From positions 1 through 46,440 of the forward strand of contig JAKSRK010000008.1 of the NCBI GenBank assembly GCA_024403655.1: 46,440 bases of DNA. The letters are read 5' to 3'. The position numbers and the translations under genes are program-made. Below are positions 26,888 to 35,622 of the stretch, in pieces; position 1 is the stretch's first letter; each line of letters opens with the position of its first letter. Source of the stretch: Saccharofermentans sp. Its GTDB lineage: Bacteria > Bacillota > Clostridia > Saccharofermentanales > Saccharofermentanaceae. The notes under the pieces are model-generated. The model was given only the letters and a program-made list of their open reading frames with translations. It searched no databases and was not told where the DNA came from.

Positions 26888-27857
26888 CCTTCACCTCTCT
26901 TAGTCCGGCTACGATTATCTCTCGCATTCCAGCTGCCAGTTCATTATCGATTTTAAGATACCCGCCCTCATTTATATAGGGATACTCAGTAACAGCAGAC
27001 ATAGGGCAGCTGCTACGAAGTCCCTTCTGATATTCCTTGGATATTCTGAATGTACCTACACTGATGTCTGTAATCTTATCCCAAGGAATCTGAGGAATAA
27101 CTTCATCCATAAAGGAATTGTAGCACTCTTCCCAGCCATTGATATAGACAACAGGATCAAAGCAAAGCCTTACTTTACAGCCTTCCTCACAGGCCTTTAT
27201 TACAGACTGCAGCCTGCTATTAAGACCGGCGGTATGTTTCTCATATGAAGAAATAACCTTCTGAGGAGACAATGTAAACGAGTATATGATATTAGGCACA
27301 GGTTCAAAAACGTCGCATGAAGCCTTGGTCCTAATCTCCAAAGTGAGATCCTTCTCCTTAAGGGCAAGATCTGTCCAGAAAGAAAGCAGATCAGCAACTT
27401 TATTCAGGGCAAGCAAATCAGTGTCGTAGGAGATACTAAGATACATAGGCCCTTCCTGAAGCATATCGCGTATCTTGGAAGCGTAGTCTTCAAGATTAAC
27501 AAAGATAACAATATCTGCCGTAGGATACATTCCCTTAAGGAAGCAGTAATCACAGTCAAAAAGGCAATTCATAACGCTTGTTGCATAGTAAAACCTCGAA
27601 TTACCATGGTCCTGACACATATCGGAGCCCTTGAAGATAAGATTCCCCGTATTCTTTGCAAGAATCAGGCTTCTGGACATGCTCTGCGCCCTGAAGTTCT
27701 GATTCTTCCTGTTAAATACATCCTTGTAGTGCCTGATATAGATTCTCTTTGAAGATTCATACCTTGCAAGCACCTGAAGCGTCATGGGATGGTCCTTAAC
27801 GCCTTCTTCAATATATATGTGCTCGAAAGGCTTATTCAACAAGCTTTTGTCTGACAT
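26835..27857 (-). CDS. Spore photoproduct lyase-like radical SAM protein
   Basis: A 340-residue radical SAM enzyme of the SPL type. The cluster triad is Cys98/Cys102/Cys105 (NCLFDCDYCFLKG), preceded by an SPL-like GNLIFKGSDMCQDHGNSRFYY block. In SPL a conserved Cys after the cluster donates hydrogen (SCTSD in B. subtilis); here the matching segment reads ISYDTDLLALN, with no Cys. It may therefore do another reaction or repair DNA differently. I chose the ATG at 27857 (MSDKSLLNKP), which has AGAAGG upstream and overlaps the nucleosidase gene by 26 bases; a longer frame to 27947 has no ribosome site. It sits between the nucleosidase-like and SDR genes. Confidence 0.85.
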   Translation of the reverse strand: MSDKSLLNKPFEHIYIEEGVKDHPMTLQVLARYESSKRIYIRHYKDVFNRKNQNFRAQSMSRSLILAKNTGNLIFKGSDMCQDHGNSRFYYATSVMNCLFDCDYCFLKGMYPTADIVIFVNLEDYASKIRDMLQEGPMYLSISYDTDLLALNKVADLLSFWTDLALKEKDLTLEIRTKASCDVFEPVPNIIYSFTLSPQKVISSYEKHTAGLNSRLQSVIKACEEGCKVRLCFDPVVYINGWEECYNSFMDEVIPQIPWDKITDISVGTFRISKEYQKGLRSSCPMSAVTEYPYINEGGYLKIDNELAAGMREIIVAGLREVKDEKYIFCDSDGSFLGDR

Positions 27858-28632
27858 CAGCAAGGACCTTCTTTCCTTCCTCTTTGTTCTTAACAGGAAG
27901 ATGAGACTCAATGAGACTTTTAATATCTTTGTTGCATGACAAAGCAAAACGTATCAGCTGCTTAAGATCATTTCGCATATACTCACTGCATTTAAGCTTG
28001 GTGCTGTATTCTTCACAAAGAATATCTGCTTCCTTATAGGGAGATTCAGCCAGTAAAGAATAAATACCTTCTATAAAGTCGATAGAAGATGCCGCATTAA
28101 CTGCAAGAAGCTTCTTACAGTAATCTGCAGTAACAATATCAGGATCACCACTGTCACTTACCGTCTTAAGAAGGATGACTTTGTCCGGAGACAGGAATGA
28201 AGATGAAGCCGCGAAGAAAGCAGCTCCTTCCATGTCATAGACAAATGGTCCGAAGGAATCCTCAAAGCAGGTATCCGTCTTAAAGCTGTCTGATGTATGA
28301 AGGCAGATCTCATCAAAAGGCGACTTATAAAGCATATCGGGATAGTAATCCTTCGAAGAATCCTCATCAGTTATCTTATTAATCAGATAAGTCTGACCTG
28401 TCTTCTCGCCTGCGCATGTACCAATATTGACGGCAAGCTTAATATCATCGTAAAGAGTCAGTATTCTTGTAACAGCACAGGCAGCATTAATCTTACCCAT
28501 TCCGGTAATCGCCAGTAAGTACCTCTCGTTTGAATAAAGCTTGATTCCTGAGATATCTCCGCAGCTTTTGAGGCCGAGATAATCAATAAAAGGAGCAGCT
28601 TCGCCCTTCATGGCTGTAAAAATTGCAATCAC
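27832..28632 (-). CDS. Nucleoside phosphorylase/nucleosidase-like protein (MTA/SAH nucleosidase fold)
   Basis: A 266-residue protein of the PNP/UDP phosphorylase superfamily. Seen: N-terminal IAIFTAMKGEAAPF, the glycine loop NIGTCAG, the ribose-binding block YDMEGAAFFAAS and the catalytic-Asp block KTVSDSGDPD. This pattern fits hydrolytic nucleosidases acting on nucleosides such as methylthioadenosine, adenosylhomocysteine or futalosine-like compounds, but the substrate is not fixed. The C-terminal 80 residues are an extra helical region. Translation starts at GTG (28632), overlapping the LTA-synthase stop as GTGA, with GAGGA upstream. By-products of radical SAM chemistry (5'-deoxyadenosine) could be a substrate for such an enzyme; this is inference. 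Confidence 0.82.
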   Translation of the reverse strand: MIAIFTAMKGEAAPFIDYLGLKSCGDISGIKLYSNERYLLAITGMGKINAACAVTRILTLYDDIKLAVNIGTCAGEKTGQTYLINKITDEDSSKDYYPDMLYKSPFDEICLHTSDSFKTDTCFEDSFGPFVYDMEGAAFFAASSSFLSPDKVILLKTVSDSGDPDIVTADYCKKLLAVNAASSIDFIEGIYSLLAESPYKEADILCEEYSTKLKCSEYMRNDLKQLIRFALSCNKDIKSLIESHLPVKNKEEGKKVLADVRQKLVE

Positions 28633-31205
28633 GATTCCTCATCCTCTGCTATTACGTCTTCTGAGAGATAAACCTGATAGTACTGAATTGTTGAATAGTC
28701 ATCCAGAGTTGCAAGTGTATCTTCATCAAAATAAGAAAGATCTGTATGAAGTACTCCATTGGGATCAAAGATTCCAAGCGAACTCATGGCTCCTATCTCC
28801 TGCTGGAGAACTCTGAGACACGAACGCGAATCAGGAGATTCAATACCTGAGAGGTCAAGAAGAGTCTGACCGAGGAAATTAGGACTGGTAATTCCGGCAT
28901 TACCGAATCTTGTACTGATTGATGTACCGCCTGCTGCAAGGTTAAAGTTAGCCCATATGAAATAAGGCGTCTCATAAATAGGCACAGATTCGTCAATGGT
29001 AATACCGCCAAGATCAGTCTGAAGAAGTTCTTCATAGAAGTCCGGGGACAAAGTAGGACAATGGTCACCGAAGAAAACAACAATCGTAGGCTCACTTGAT
29101 CTACGAAGATATTCGATAAGATACTCAAGTGCATCATCAGACTCTCTTAAGAGAGAGAGATAATTATCAGCATAGTAATATGAATCACCTGAATCGGGTA
29201 CAGGATTAGTAACATGAATATTGTAATTCATATTATCGTAATGGTCTGCGAAGTCAGCATGGTTCTGCATGGTTACACAGAATAAGAACAGGGGTTCTGT
29301 GCTCTCTTCATAAATATCAGTAATTCTCTCGAATGTAGCTCTGTCGGAGATATAACGTCTGACATACTCCGTACTGTCGTCAAAATCATCTCTGGTATAG
29401 AACTCGTCAAATCCGAGAAGAGGATACTTCTCCTCTCTGTCCCACCATGAACCGTCAAATGAATGAAGTGCTACGGTTCTGTAGCCGTTCTCACTGTAGA
29501 TTCTGGGAAGAGCTTCGATATTGTTATTTACATAAAGAGAATAAACGGAAGATCCGGGAATAAGATAAGCCATCGAATAACCTGTAAGGAATTCGAACTC
29601 GGTATTACATGTACCTCCGCCGAAGATGCTGACCTCAAGATCACCATAGATGGATTCGTTCATGAGGGAATCAAAGTAAGGCATAACAGGCTCAGAAGTC
29701 TCAAATTCTCTGATTCTTCTAAGATCAGAATAGGCTTCACTCATAATACAGATTACATTTGGCTTTCTGTAAAAATTATTGACTCTTGAATCAAGATTCA
29801 TGGAAGAAGCCAGCCCCGTATATCTGTAAATCAGCTCCTGACTGTCCTCAGGAGAACTGTTGACACCGGTCTTTGCTTCAAGATTATTAAGATGCATCAA
29901 GAATGCCAGATATGTACCGTTCTCGTTATAACTTTGAATTGGTGGGTTAACTTCATAGTAAACCTTAAGCTTTTTAAGAAGCGAGGTATTAAAGACAGAA
30001 GTAGCAAGTACAAGAAGCACTGCAGCAACTGAGAAAGCCACCATAGACATTCTCTGAGATGAGAATCTGATAGTCGGAGTATTTGAAAGTCTTATAATTA
30101 TCAGAAGGGTTATCGTAAGAAGTATTCCTGCAATAAAGTTGCCGGTTACCCTGAAATAGTAAGTTGATCCCGTCTTAAGTCCTATTCCCGCAGACATCAG
30201 ATCCCAGGGCATAAAGGAATCACCGCGCATTACAAGCTTGGTGTGGTTAACAAAGGCAAGCACCATAAAAGGAATACCTACTATAAAGGCAGCAAGTGAA
30301 CCTCTTCCCGTCAGCATATGGAACAGGAGAAGAAGCAGCGATAGCAGAACAAGAATCGTAAGTACTGTAAAAGCCTTCTTCATCGAAGACAAATACAAAA
30401 AGCTAAGTGCTCTGTCCTTCTCTACATTCATAATCTCGGCAGGGAGATATACAAATACCGGAAATACAATAAGCCTGTAAATATTACGTACAATCGTCTT
30501 ACTCTTGAAAGAGTCAAGAAATGGCACACCCATAACAAGAAGGAAAAAGACGAGATGTATCAGGACACTTACAATATTAACCGAGCCATAGTAATAACTG
30601 ATATTGGGAACCTTGGAAAAACCGATAGATCTGTCCAGAGATAAGGTATTGTTATCGTCCTCTGTTCCTTCCTGTGCATATGAAACAGCATCACCGAAGG
30701 TATTAACCTGATGAGAATCCAGTACAAGAAGTGATGTGGGAGACATGTCCGAGAAATTAATCAGCATGTAATACCATTCACCGGTCTCAAGTTCAAGGCC
30801 GTCGACATCAACTCTTATATAGTTACGATATGAGTTATACAGATAAGTGTCAGTCTCAAAGAGCTTCTTATTCTCATCATCGTAGATGGTTATATGCATC
30901 TTATCGGACGATTTAAGTCTGGAAGAAGACGGATCAACCATAAATCTGAAAGACGAAAGTGAATCTGATTGTGCTTCAAAAGACATGTTATAAGTCATAT
31001 TCATGACGAAGCGCAAATCAACAGCATCGCCTTCCCTGTAGTTACGGAAAGAATGGTCAGTATAAAAACTGTTCCTGAAAAGAATCACGACTATGGAAAT
31101 CGTAACAATCATCAGGATATGGTATATGTAATATTTATATAAAAATCCGTCAGCCTTCAATACAGGCGCCAGGATCTTAGATAATGTCTTCTTATGTTTT
31201 TCCAT
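28629..31205 (-). CDS. LTA synthase-like sulfatase-fold membrane protein
   Basis: Related to lipoteichoic acid synthases and phosphoglycerol transferases, which build polyglycerolphosphate on the outer face. The 858 residues are longer than typical LtaS. One TM segment (about 27-46) is followed by a large extracellular beta-rich loop (about 47-205), then six more TM segments (about 210-420), then the sulfatase domain. The catalytic nucleophile is Thr532 in FGGGTCNTEFEFLTG; metal-site marks are CIMSEAYSD and VVFFGDHCPTLSP. It has a GGTGAT ribosome site. The stop overlaps the nucleosidase-like start (GTGA), so it leads the four-gene unit. Which glycopolymer it makes is not clear. Confidence 0.88.
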   Translation of the reverse strand: MEKHKKTLSKILAPVLKADGFLYKYYIYHILMIVTISIVVILFRNSFYTDHSFRNYREGDAVDLRFVMNMTYNMSFEAQSDSLSSFRFMVDPSSSRLKSSDKMHITIYDDENKKLFETDTYLYNSYRNYIRVDVDGLELETGEWYYMLINFSDMSPTSLLVLDSHQVNTFGDAVSYAQEGTEDDNNTLSLDRSIGFSKVPNISYYYGSVNIVSVLIHLVFFLLVMGVPFLDSFKSKTIVRNIYRLIVFPVFVYLPAEIMNVEKDRALSFLYLSSMKKAFTVLTILVLLSLLLLLFHMLTGRGSLAAFIVGIPFMVLAFVNHTKLVMRGDSFMPWDLMSAGIGLKTGSTYYFRVTGNFIAGILLTITLLIIIRLSNTPTIRFSSQRMSMVAFSVAAVLLVLATSVFNTSLLKKLKVYYEVNPPIQSYNENGTYLAFLMHLNNLEAKTGVNSSPEDSQELIYRYTGLASSMNLDSRVNNFYRKPNVICIMSEAYSDLRRIREFETSEPVMPYFDSLMNESIYGDLEVSIFGGGTCNTEFEFLTGYSMAYLIPGSSVYSLYVNNNIEALPRIYSENGYRTVALHSFDGSWWDREEKYPLLGFDEFYTRDDFDDSTEYVRRYISDRATFERITDIYEESTEPLFLFCVTMQNHADFADHYDNMNYNIHVTNPVPDSGDSYYYADNYLSLLRESDDALEYLIEYLRRSSEPTIVVFFGDHCPTLSPDFYEELLQTDLGGITIDESVPIYETPYFIWANFNLAAGGTSISTRFGNAGITSPNFLGQTLLDLSGIESPDSRSCLRVLQQEIGAMSSLGIFDPNGVLHTDLSYFDEDTLATLDDYSTIQYYQVYLSEDVIAEDEES

Positions 31206-31341
31206 ACTATCACCAGTTTACTCTAGAGATTATATTAGAAAGCAAGAAGAATTATAAGAAACATTTTGACGGAAAAACACTGATTTATTCAAAAATAATT
31301 GCTTCATTATGTGAAGAATGCTGTATCAGCTTTCTCTTTTA

Positions 31342-32049
31342 TCAGAAACAGATAACCGTCTGTCTTGTATATATAGCTATACCATCCTTATCCATAACTC
31401 TGATCGTGCAGTTCACATAATCAGGCACACCGTCACTTCCCGATACGATTGAATCAAAATTAACTGCAACCTGGTAATCGTTATATGTTCCTGCAACCAA
31501 TGGATTAGTGAAGTCATAAGGAGTAACAACTCCGGCCTCTTCCATAAAATATCCATAATGCAGGTGACCGACATTAGCAGTATCAGTACGTTGAGGATTT
31601 GATACAAAATACATTCTGTATATTGCCTTACTGGAGGTATTACCTGTTACAACGGAATCATCATTAGCTCTGACGCTGCTTTGATGTTCAGCAGTCAACA
31701 CGTAATTAGTCGATATCGTCTCATAGTAAAGGTTATTTCTTCTGAATCTTAATACGTTGCCAAATGTCGAATTAGTAGTCTCTCTTACTGGGCCTGAAGC
31801 TCCTGAAGACATTATCATTACATCATCAGCGGACAGTACGGAAGCCTGGGAACACTCGGATCTTAATGAATTTACGACCATATCGGCAATAAGCTGTGCC
31901 TTACTCTGTTCATTAACCTGCGTATAAATCCTCTCGACAGGCATAATAAGCACAACACATGCTGCCATGAAGAATGCAGTCAAAGTCATGGCAACGATTA
32001 GTTCAACAAGTGTAAATCCACTCTTGGAATGACGTCTGTACTTTCTCAT
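31342..32049 (-). CDS. Pilin-like protein (minor pilin, PilW-type layout)
   Basis: A 235-residue protein starting with a basic leader and the type IV prepilin signal KSGFTLVELIVAMTL, cleaved after Gly by a prepilin peptidase, followed by the hydrophobic assembly helix (about 11-35). The rest is a beta-rich outer domain with no catalytic motif (FRRNNLYYETISTNY, YDFTNPLVAGTYND). It is the third gene of a pilin-like set and follows the PilV-like gene by 3 bases. No ATPase, platform or peptidase gene lies in the window. Confidence 0.88.
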   Translation of the reverse strand: MRKYRRHSKSGFTLVELIVAMTLTAFFMAACVVLIMPVERIYTQVNEQSKAQLIADMVVNSLRSECSQASVLSADDVMIMSSGASGPVRETTNSTFGNVLRFRRNNLYYETISTNYVLTAEHQSSVRANDDSVVTGNTSSKAIYRMYFVSNPQRTDTANVGHLHYGYFMEEAGVVTPYDFTNPLVAGTYNDYQVAVNFDSIVSGSDGVPDYVNCTIRVMDKDGIAIYTRQTVICF

Positions 32050-32052
32050 ATA

Positions 32053-32397
32053 TCATCCCGCCTTATAAACAACAAAAGTATAATCATTTCCGTCAATATT
32101 CACCTGATAGGTATAAGGAACAACCGAAGAGTTGACACCGCCGGAACTGATACTTATTTCATCCATCCTGCTTCCGAACGTCTCTCCGGAAGATATTCTG
32201 CTTTGTACATCAGCCATGGCCGAATCCGCACCCCTGCGGGTCTGATCTGAACGGACCTCTAATCTTGTAGCCATCTGAAGGCCTTCAGCAAAGATAAGAA
32301 GAATTATGGACAGGACGACAAAGGCAACCATGACTTCAACCATGGATTCACCACTCTTACTATTAAATATAAAAGATGTCTTCCTTACATATCTCAT
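32053..32397 (-). CDS. Pilin-like protein (minor pilin, PilV-type layout)
   Basis: A 114-residue protein. After a basic leader, NSKSGESMVEVMVAFVVLS is a prepilin signal: Gly at the cleavage site and Glu at +5, with Glu-Ser in place of the usual Phe-Thr. A hydrophobic helix and a small beta domain follow. It is the middle gene of three, 3 bases from each neighbour, which indicates one transcript. The role is inferred from position and signal only. Confidence 0.82.
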   Translation of the reverse strand: MRYVRKTSFIFNSKSGESMVEVMVAFVVLSIILLIFAEGLQMATRLEVRSDQTRRGADSAMADVQSRISSGETFGSRMDEISISSGGVNSSVVPYTYQVNIDGNDYTFVVYKAG

Positions 32398-32400
32398 AGA

Positions 32401-32841
32401 TTACACCCTGCTGTAACTTAAGCCTGAACCGTTATAGGTAGCGGTATAGACATATTCAGCTTTACCGTTTCCGGCAGTTGCTGTAACAGTAACCACATAA
32501 TTGCCGTTACTTGCTTCAACCTTTGCGACCACACTTGAAGCAGGAAGCGTTGAATCGTTGATAAAAGGTCCCGACGAAGATAAAGAAGCAAGATCAAGTT
32601 TATTCTGTGCAATAAGATCGTCGATTGAATCCCCCATGCTGTTAGCCATCACGTAAGCCTGATCCTGATACTTCTGAAGATCAGCGGAAGCCCACAAAGA
32701 ACTGGTAGTAACATGAAGAACTACTACTGCAGATATAACCAGAATAGCGATAATGGCAACAAGAATAAGACTGGTACCATCGTTGCTTCGAAGAATACCC
32801 GTCGTTCTCTTTATTAAAGATGTTTTCTCAATCTTCTTCAT
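32401..32841 (-). CDS. Pilin-associated one-span protein (PilX-like)
   Basis: A 146-residue protein with a basic start, a hydrophobic helix (about 22-45, SLILVAIIAILVISAVVVL) and a small outer domain. The start of the helix, RSNDGTSLILVAII, resembles a PilX-like element with a weak prepilin site (Gly before Thr-Ser-Leu) rather than the FTLVE form. I chose the ATG at 32841 because AAAGGA lies just upstream; the in-frame ATG at 32871 has none. It is the first gene of the three-gene pilin-like set. Confidence 0.75.
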   Translation of the reverse strand: MKKIEKTSLIKRTTGILRSNDGTSLILVAIIAILVISAVVVLHVTTSSLWASADLQKYQDQAYVMANSMGDSIDDLIAQNKLDLASLSSSGPFINDSTLPASSVVAKVEASNGNYVVTVTATAGNGKAEYVYTATYNGSGLSYSRV

Positions 32842-32885
32842 GCCATATCCTTTATCCTGAATAATTGACATCTGTCTACAGTTAA

Positions 32886-32914
32886 ATTTTATCCTTAGAC
32901 AACAGGCACTGCAA
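32886..32914 (-). promoter_or_regulatory. Possible promoter of the pilin-like operon
   Basis: On the minus strand, TAAAAT (reverse of 32886-32891) is a 5/6 match to a -10; TTGCAG, a weak -35, lies 17 bases upstream. No stronger pair was seen in the 190 bases between this operon and the divergent lipoprotein gene. Confidence 0.35.
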
Positions 32915-33032
32915 TAATTCTAAAATAACGTTCTGTAAACAAATAAATAATACAAATAGCAAGAATAATAGAATACTCCATGCAACCGACCTTCTTCTTT
33001 TGCGTCTTATATGGCATAGGAGGATATCAAAC

Positions 33033-34088
33033 ATGAAGAAAGCATCCAAAAGATTAGTAGCAAGCATATTAACTTTACTTATAGTTTTGTCTCTTGCTTC
33101 CTGCTCAAGCAAAGATTCTACTACCTGCCATAACACTTACAACGGAATGTCCGAAGACAGAGTCTCAGAAGCATATATAGCAGACGAGGGTTATAGTATG
33201 ACAGCTGATGCTGAATACGAAGCAGCCGGAGCTGACATAGTAAGTAACGCACCACAGAACCCCGACAACACGCTTCCTGCCGGCAACATGCTTATAAGAA
33301 CTGTCAGCATTTCGCTTACTACGGAGAACTTCGATTCTGTCGCAGAGCTTATAAAGACTTCAGTCCAAAACCAGGGCGGCTACTTTGAGAATATGTCCAT
33401 ATCCGGAACGGGTACGGTAAACGACTACAAGACAGGTGTTTTTGTAATAAGAGTTCCTGCTGAGAACCTCGATGCGCTTACAGACAGCATCAAAGGAAAC
33501 GGCACAGTTATTTCTTCAAACGAGACTACAGAAGACGTTACTCTTAATTATATAGATATCGAAAGCCATCTCTCGGCACTAAGAGCAGAGCAGGATTCAT
33601 TAATGGCACTTCTTGAAGAAGCAGAAGACCTCGATACTATAGTTCAGCTTGAGAATTACCTTGCAGATGTCAGATATGAGATAGAAAACTACGAATCACA
33701 GGCAAGAACTATAAGCAATCAGGTTGACTACGCTACCCTCACCTTAAACCTTCAGGAAGTTGTAGCAGAAGTAGCTCCCGTCGAGATAGAAGAAGTAAGA
33801 GAAGAAAACCTTAAGACAAAGATGAAGAAGGAATTTGATTCTTCTGTCGAAAGCATGAAAGAAAAGGGTAAAAGACTTCTTATTAGATTTGCCGGATCAC
33901 TTCCCGTTATTACCATAAGACTTGTAGTACTCGGAATTATTGCCGGCTTCGTAACCATTATCGTTAAGAGCACAAAGAAGAAGAAAATGCGAAAGGCATT
34001 AGCAGTGCAGGCTGCAGCAAAAACAGAAACTCATTCTGACAAAAAAGCTGACGCGGACAACAACACAAGCCTTCAGGAAAAACCTTAA
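33033..34088 (+). CDS. DUF4349 lipoprotein with C-terminal TM segment
   Basis: A 351-residue protein. The signal peptide ends in the lipobox SLASC, so it should be a lipoprotein. The DUF4349 domain (about 85-265) contains IRTVSISLTTENFDSVAEL, GVFVIRVPAENLDALTDSI, a coiled-coil-like stretch (SHLSALRAEQDSLMALLEEA) and NQVDYATLTLNLQEV. A TM segment (about 290-315) and a basic cytoplasmic tail follow, so both ends are membrane-anchored. The family's function is unknown. AGGAGG precedes the ATG at 33033; a longer frame from 33000 would start before that site. It is divergent from the pilin-like operon. Confidence 0.87.
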   Translation: MKKASKRLVASILTLLIVLSLASCSSKDSTTCHNTYNGMSEDRVSEAYIADEGYSMTADAEYEAAGADIVSNAPQNPDNTLPAGNMLIRTVSISLTTENFDSVAELIKTSVQNQGGYFENMSISGTGTVNDYKTGVFVIRVPAENLDALTDSIKGNGTVISSNETTEDVTLNYIDIESHLSALRAEQDSLMALLEEAEDLDTIVQLENYLADVRYEIENYESQARTISNQVDYATLTLNLQEVVAEVAPVEIEEVREENLKTKMKKEFDSSVESMKEKGKRLLIRFAGSLPVITIRLVVLGIIAGFVTIIVKSTKKKKMRKALAVQAAAKTETHSDKKADADNNTSLQEKP

Positions 34089-34120
34089 AACCTTGCTAAG
34101 TTCCTTCAACTCCTGTGTTA

Positions 34121-34129
34121 TGTTATAAT
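34121..34129 (+). promoter_or_regulatory. Extended -10 promoter of the citrate synthase gene
   Basis: TGTTATAAT has the TGn extension and a perfect -10, about 45 bases before the ATG at 34174, with AAGGAG as ribosome site between. The same TGTTATAAT occurs before the atp operon and the carboxypeptidase-like gene. Confidence 0.7.
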
Positions 34130-34173
34130 TTATATGTTGCGAAACTCACCATAATATAAGGAGAATACGAGAT

Positions 34174-35544
34174 ATGCCAAACTCCAACAGGTTTTCAAAG
34201 GTAACCCCCGAGATCGACAATCTTGCCAAACTCTGCATGGGGATCAATATTGATCCGGAATTATACACCAAGTACGATGTAAAAAGAGGTCTTCGCGATC
34301 TTAACGGCAAAGGTGTCCTTACCGGTCTTACGGAGATATCTGAAATCGTTTCGTCAAAGATGGTAGACGGAAAGTCTGTCTCATGCGACGGTGAACTCTA
34401 CTACAGAGGAATAAACGTAAAAGATATCGTAGACGGCTTTACCGCCGACAACAGATTTAACGGATTTGAAGAAGCGTCTTACCTTCTTCTATTCGGCAAG
34501 CTTCCTACTGAGGATGAGCTTAACGAATTCATGTCCCTTCTTGTCGGCTACAGATCTATCCTTCCCAAGAACTTCGTAAGAGATATCATTATGAAGAAAC
34601 CCAGTAATGATATCATGAACAACATTACCAGAGGTATTCTTAACCTCTATGCTTACGACGTTAATGCGAATGATATATCAATCCCTAACGTTCTTCGTCA
34701 GTCTCTGGAGCTGATAGCGATCTTCCCTATGCTCGCCGTATACAGCTTCAATGCGAAGAAATACTATAACGACAAAGGAAGCTTGTTTATCCACAGACCG
34801 AAGCCCGGACTCTCAACTGCAGAGAACATCCTCTATATGCTTCGTCCTGATAATAAGTATTCTGAGCTCGAGGCACGTATACTTGACCTTGCACTGGTAC
34901 TTCACGCTGAGCACGGCGGTGGTAATAACTCCACCTTCACAACTCACGTTGTTACCAGCTCCGGTACAGATACTTATTCTGCCATCGCTGCCGCAATGGG
35001 TTCACTTAAGGGTCCCAAGCACGGTGGTGCAAACATCAAGGTAATGGAGATGTTTGCAGACATCAAGAAAAACGTTGCCGACTGGAATGACGAAGAAGAG
35101 CTTACCGCTTATATCGATAAGATTCTTCACAAGGAAGCTTTTGACCGCGCAGGCGTCGTATACGGTATGGGCCATGCTGTATATTCCATCTCTGACCCCA
35201 GAGCACGTATCTTCAAAGGATATGTTGAGAAGCTTTCCGTTGAGAAACACAAGGAAAATGAGTTCAAACTCTACTCAAACATCGAGAGAATCGCAGCAGA
35301 TCTTATCGCACAGCAAAGACGCATCTATAAAGGCGTGTCAGCCAATATCGATTTCTACAGCGGCTTTGTATACAAGATGCTTAATCTTCCGGTAGAGCTC
35401 TATACTCCCCTCTTCGCCATCGCAAGAATCTCAGGCTGGTCTGCTCACAGAATCGAAGAGCTTACCAATTCCAAGAAGATTATCAGACCTGCATATATGT
35501 GCGTAAAGGAAAGAGAAGATTACATTCCTTTGAACAAGAGATAA
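34174..35544 (+). CDS. gltA: Citrate synthase
   Basis: Condenses oxaloacetate with acetyl-CoA to citrate, probably to supply 2-oxoglutarate for glutamate in an incomplete TCA route; gdhA in this window would use that product. The 456 residues are near the family norm. Catalytic blocks are intact: HAEHGGGNNSTFTTHVV, SLKGPKHGGAN, GMGHAVYSISDPRA and the late NIDFYSGFVYKML with the active-site Asp. There is an N-terminal extension of about 60 residues compared with short forms. It is a single-gene unit with its own promoter and a shared terminator. The class (Si or Re) is Si by sequence, since Re-citrate synthases are unrelated. Confidence 0.96.
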   Translation: MPNSNRFSKVTPEIDNLAKLCMGINIDPELYTKYDVKRGLRDLNGKGVLTGLTEISEIVSSKMVDGKSVSCDGELYYRGINVKDIVDGFTADNRFNGFEEASYLLLFGKLPTEDELNEFMSLLVGYRSILPKNFVRDIIMKKPSNDIMNNITRGILNLYAYDVNANDISIPNVLRQSLELIAIFPMLAVYSFNAKKYYNDKGSLFIHRPKPGLSTAENILYMLRPDNKYSELEARILDLALVLHAEHGGGNNSTFTTHVVTSSGTDTYSAIAAAMGSLKGPKHGGANIKVMEMFADIKKNVADWNDEEELTAYIDKILHKEAFDRAGVVYGMGHAVYSISDPRARIFKGYVEKLSVEKHKENEFKLYSNIERIAADLIAQQRRIYKGVSANIDFYSGFVYKMLNLPVELYTPLFAIARISGWSAHRIEELTNSKKIIRPAYMCVKEREDYIPLNKR

Positions 35545-35564
35545 TTAACTCTTCGTCAAAAAAT

Positions 35565-35600
35565 AAAGGAGGAACTTCAATTAAGAAGCTCCTCCTTTTT
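35565..35600. terminator. Bidirectional terminator between gltA and uppP
   Basis: AAAGGAGGA (35565-35573) pairs with TCCTCCTTT (35590-35598), extended by CTTC/GAAG. T runs flank it on both strands, fitting the convergent genes. Confidence 0.9.
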
Positions 35601-35622
35601 TATGCTGATAATATTCAACTAA

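Noticed and set aside
26835..27857. Calling the SPL-like protein a true spore photoproduct lyase
   Set aside because: The hydrogen-donor Cys is not seen and no sporulation genes are nearby; only the general family is supported.
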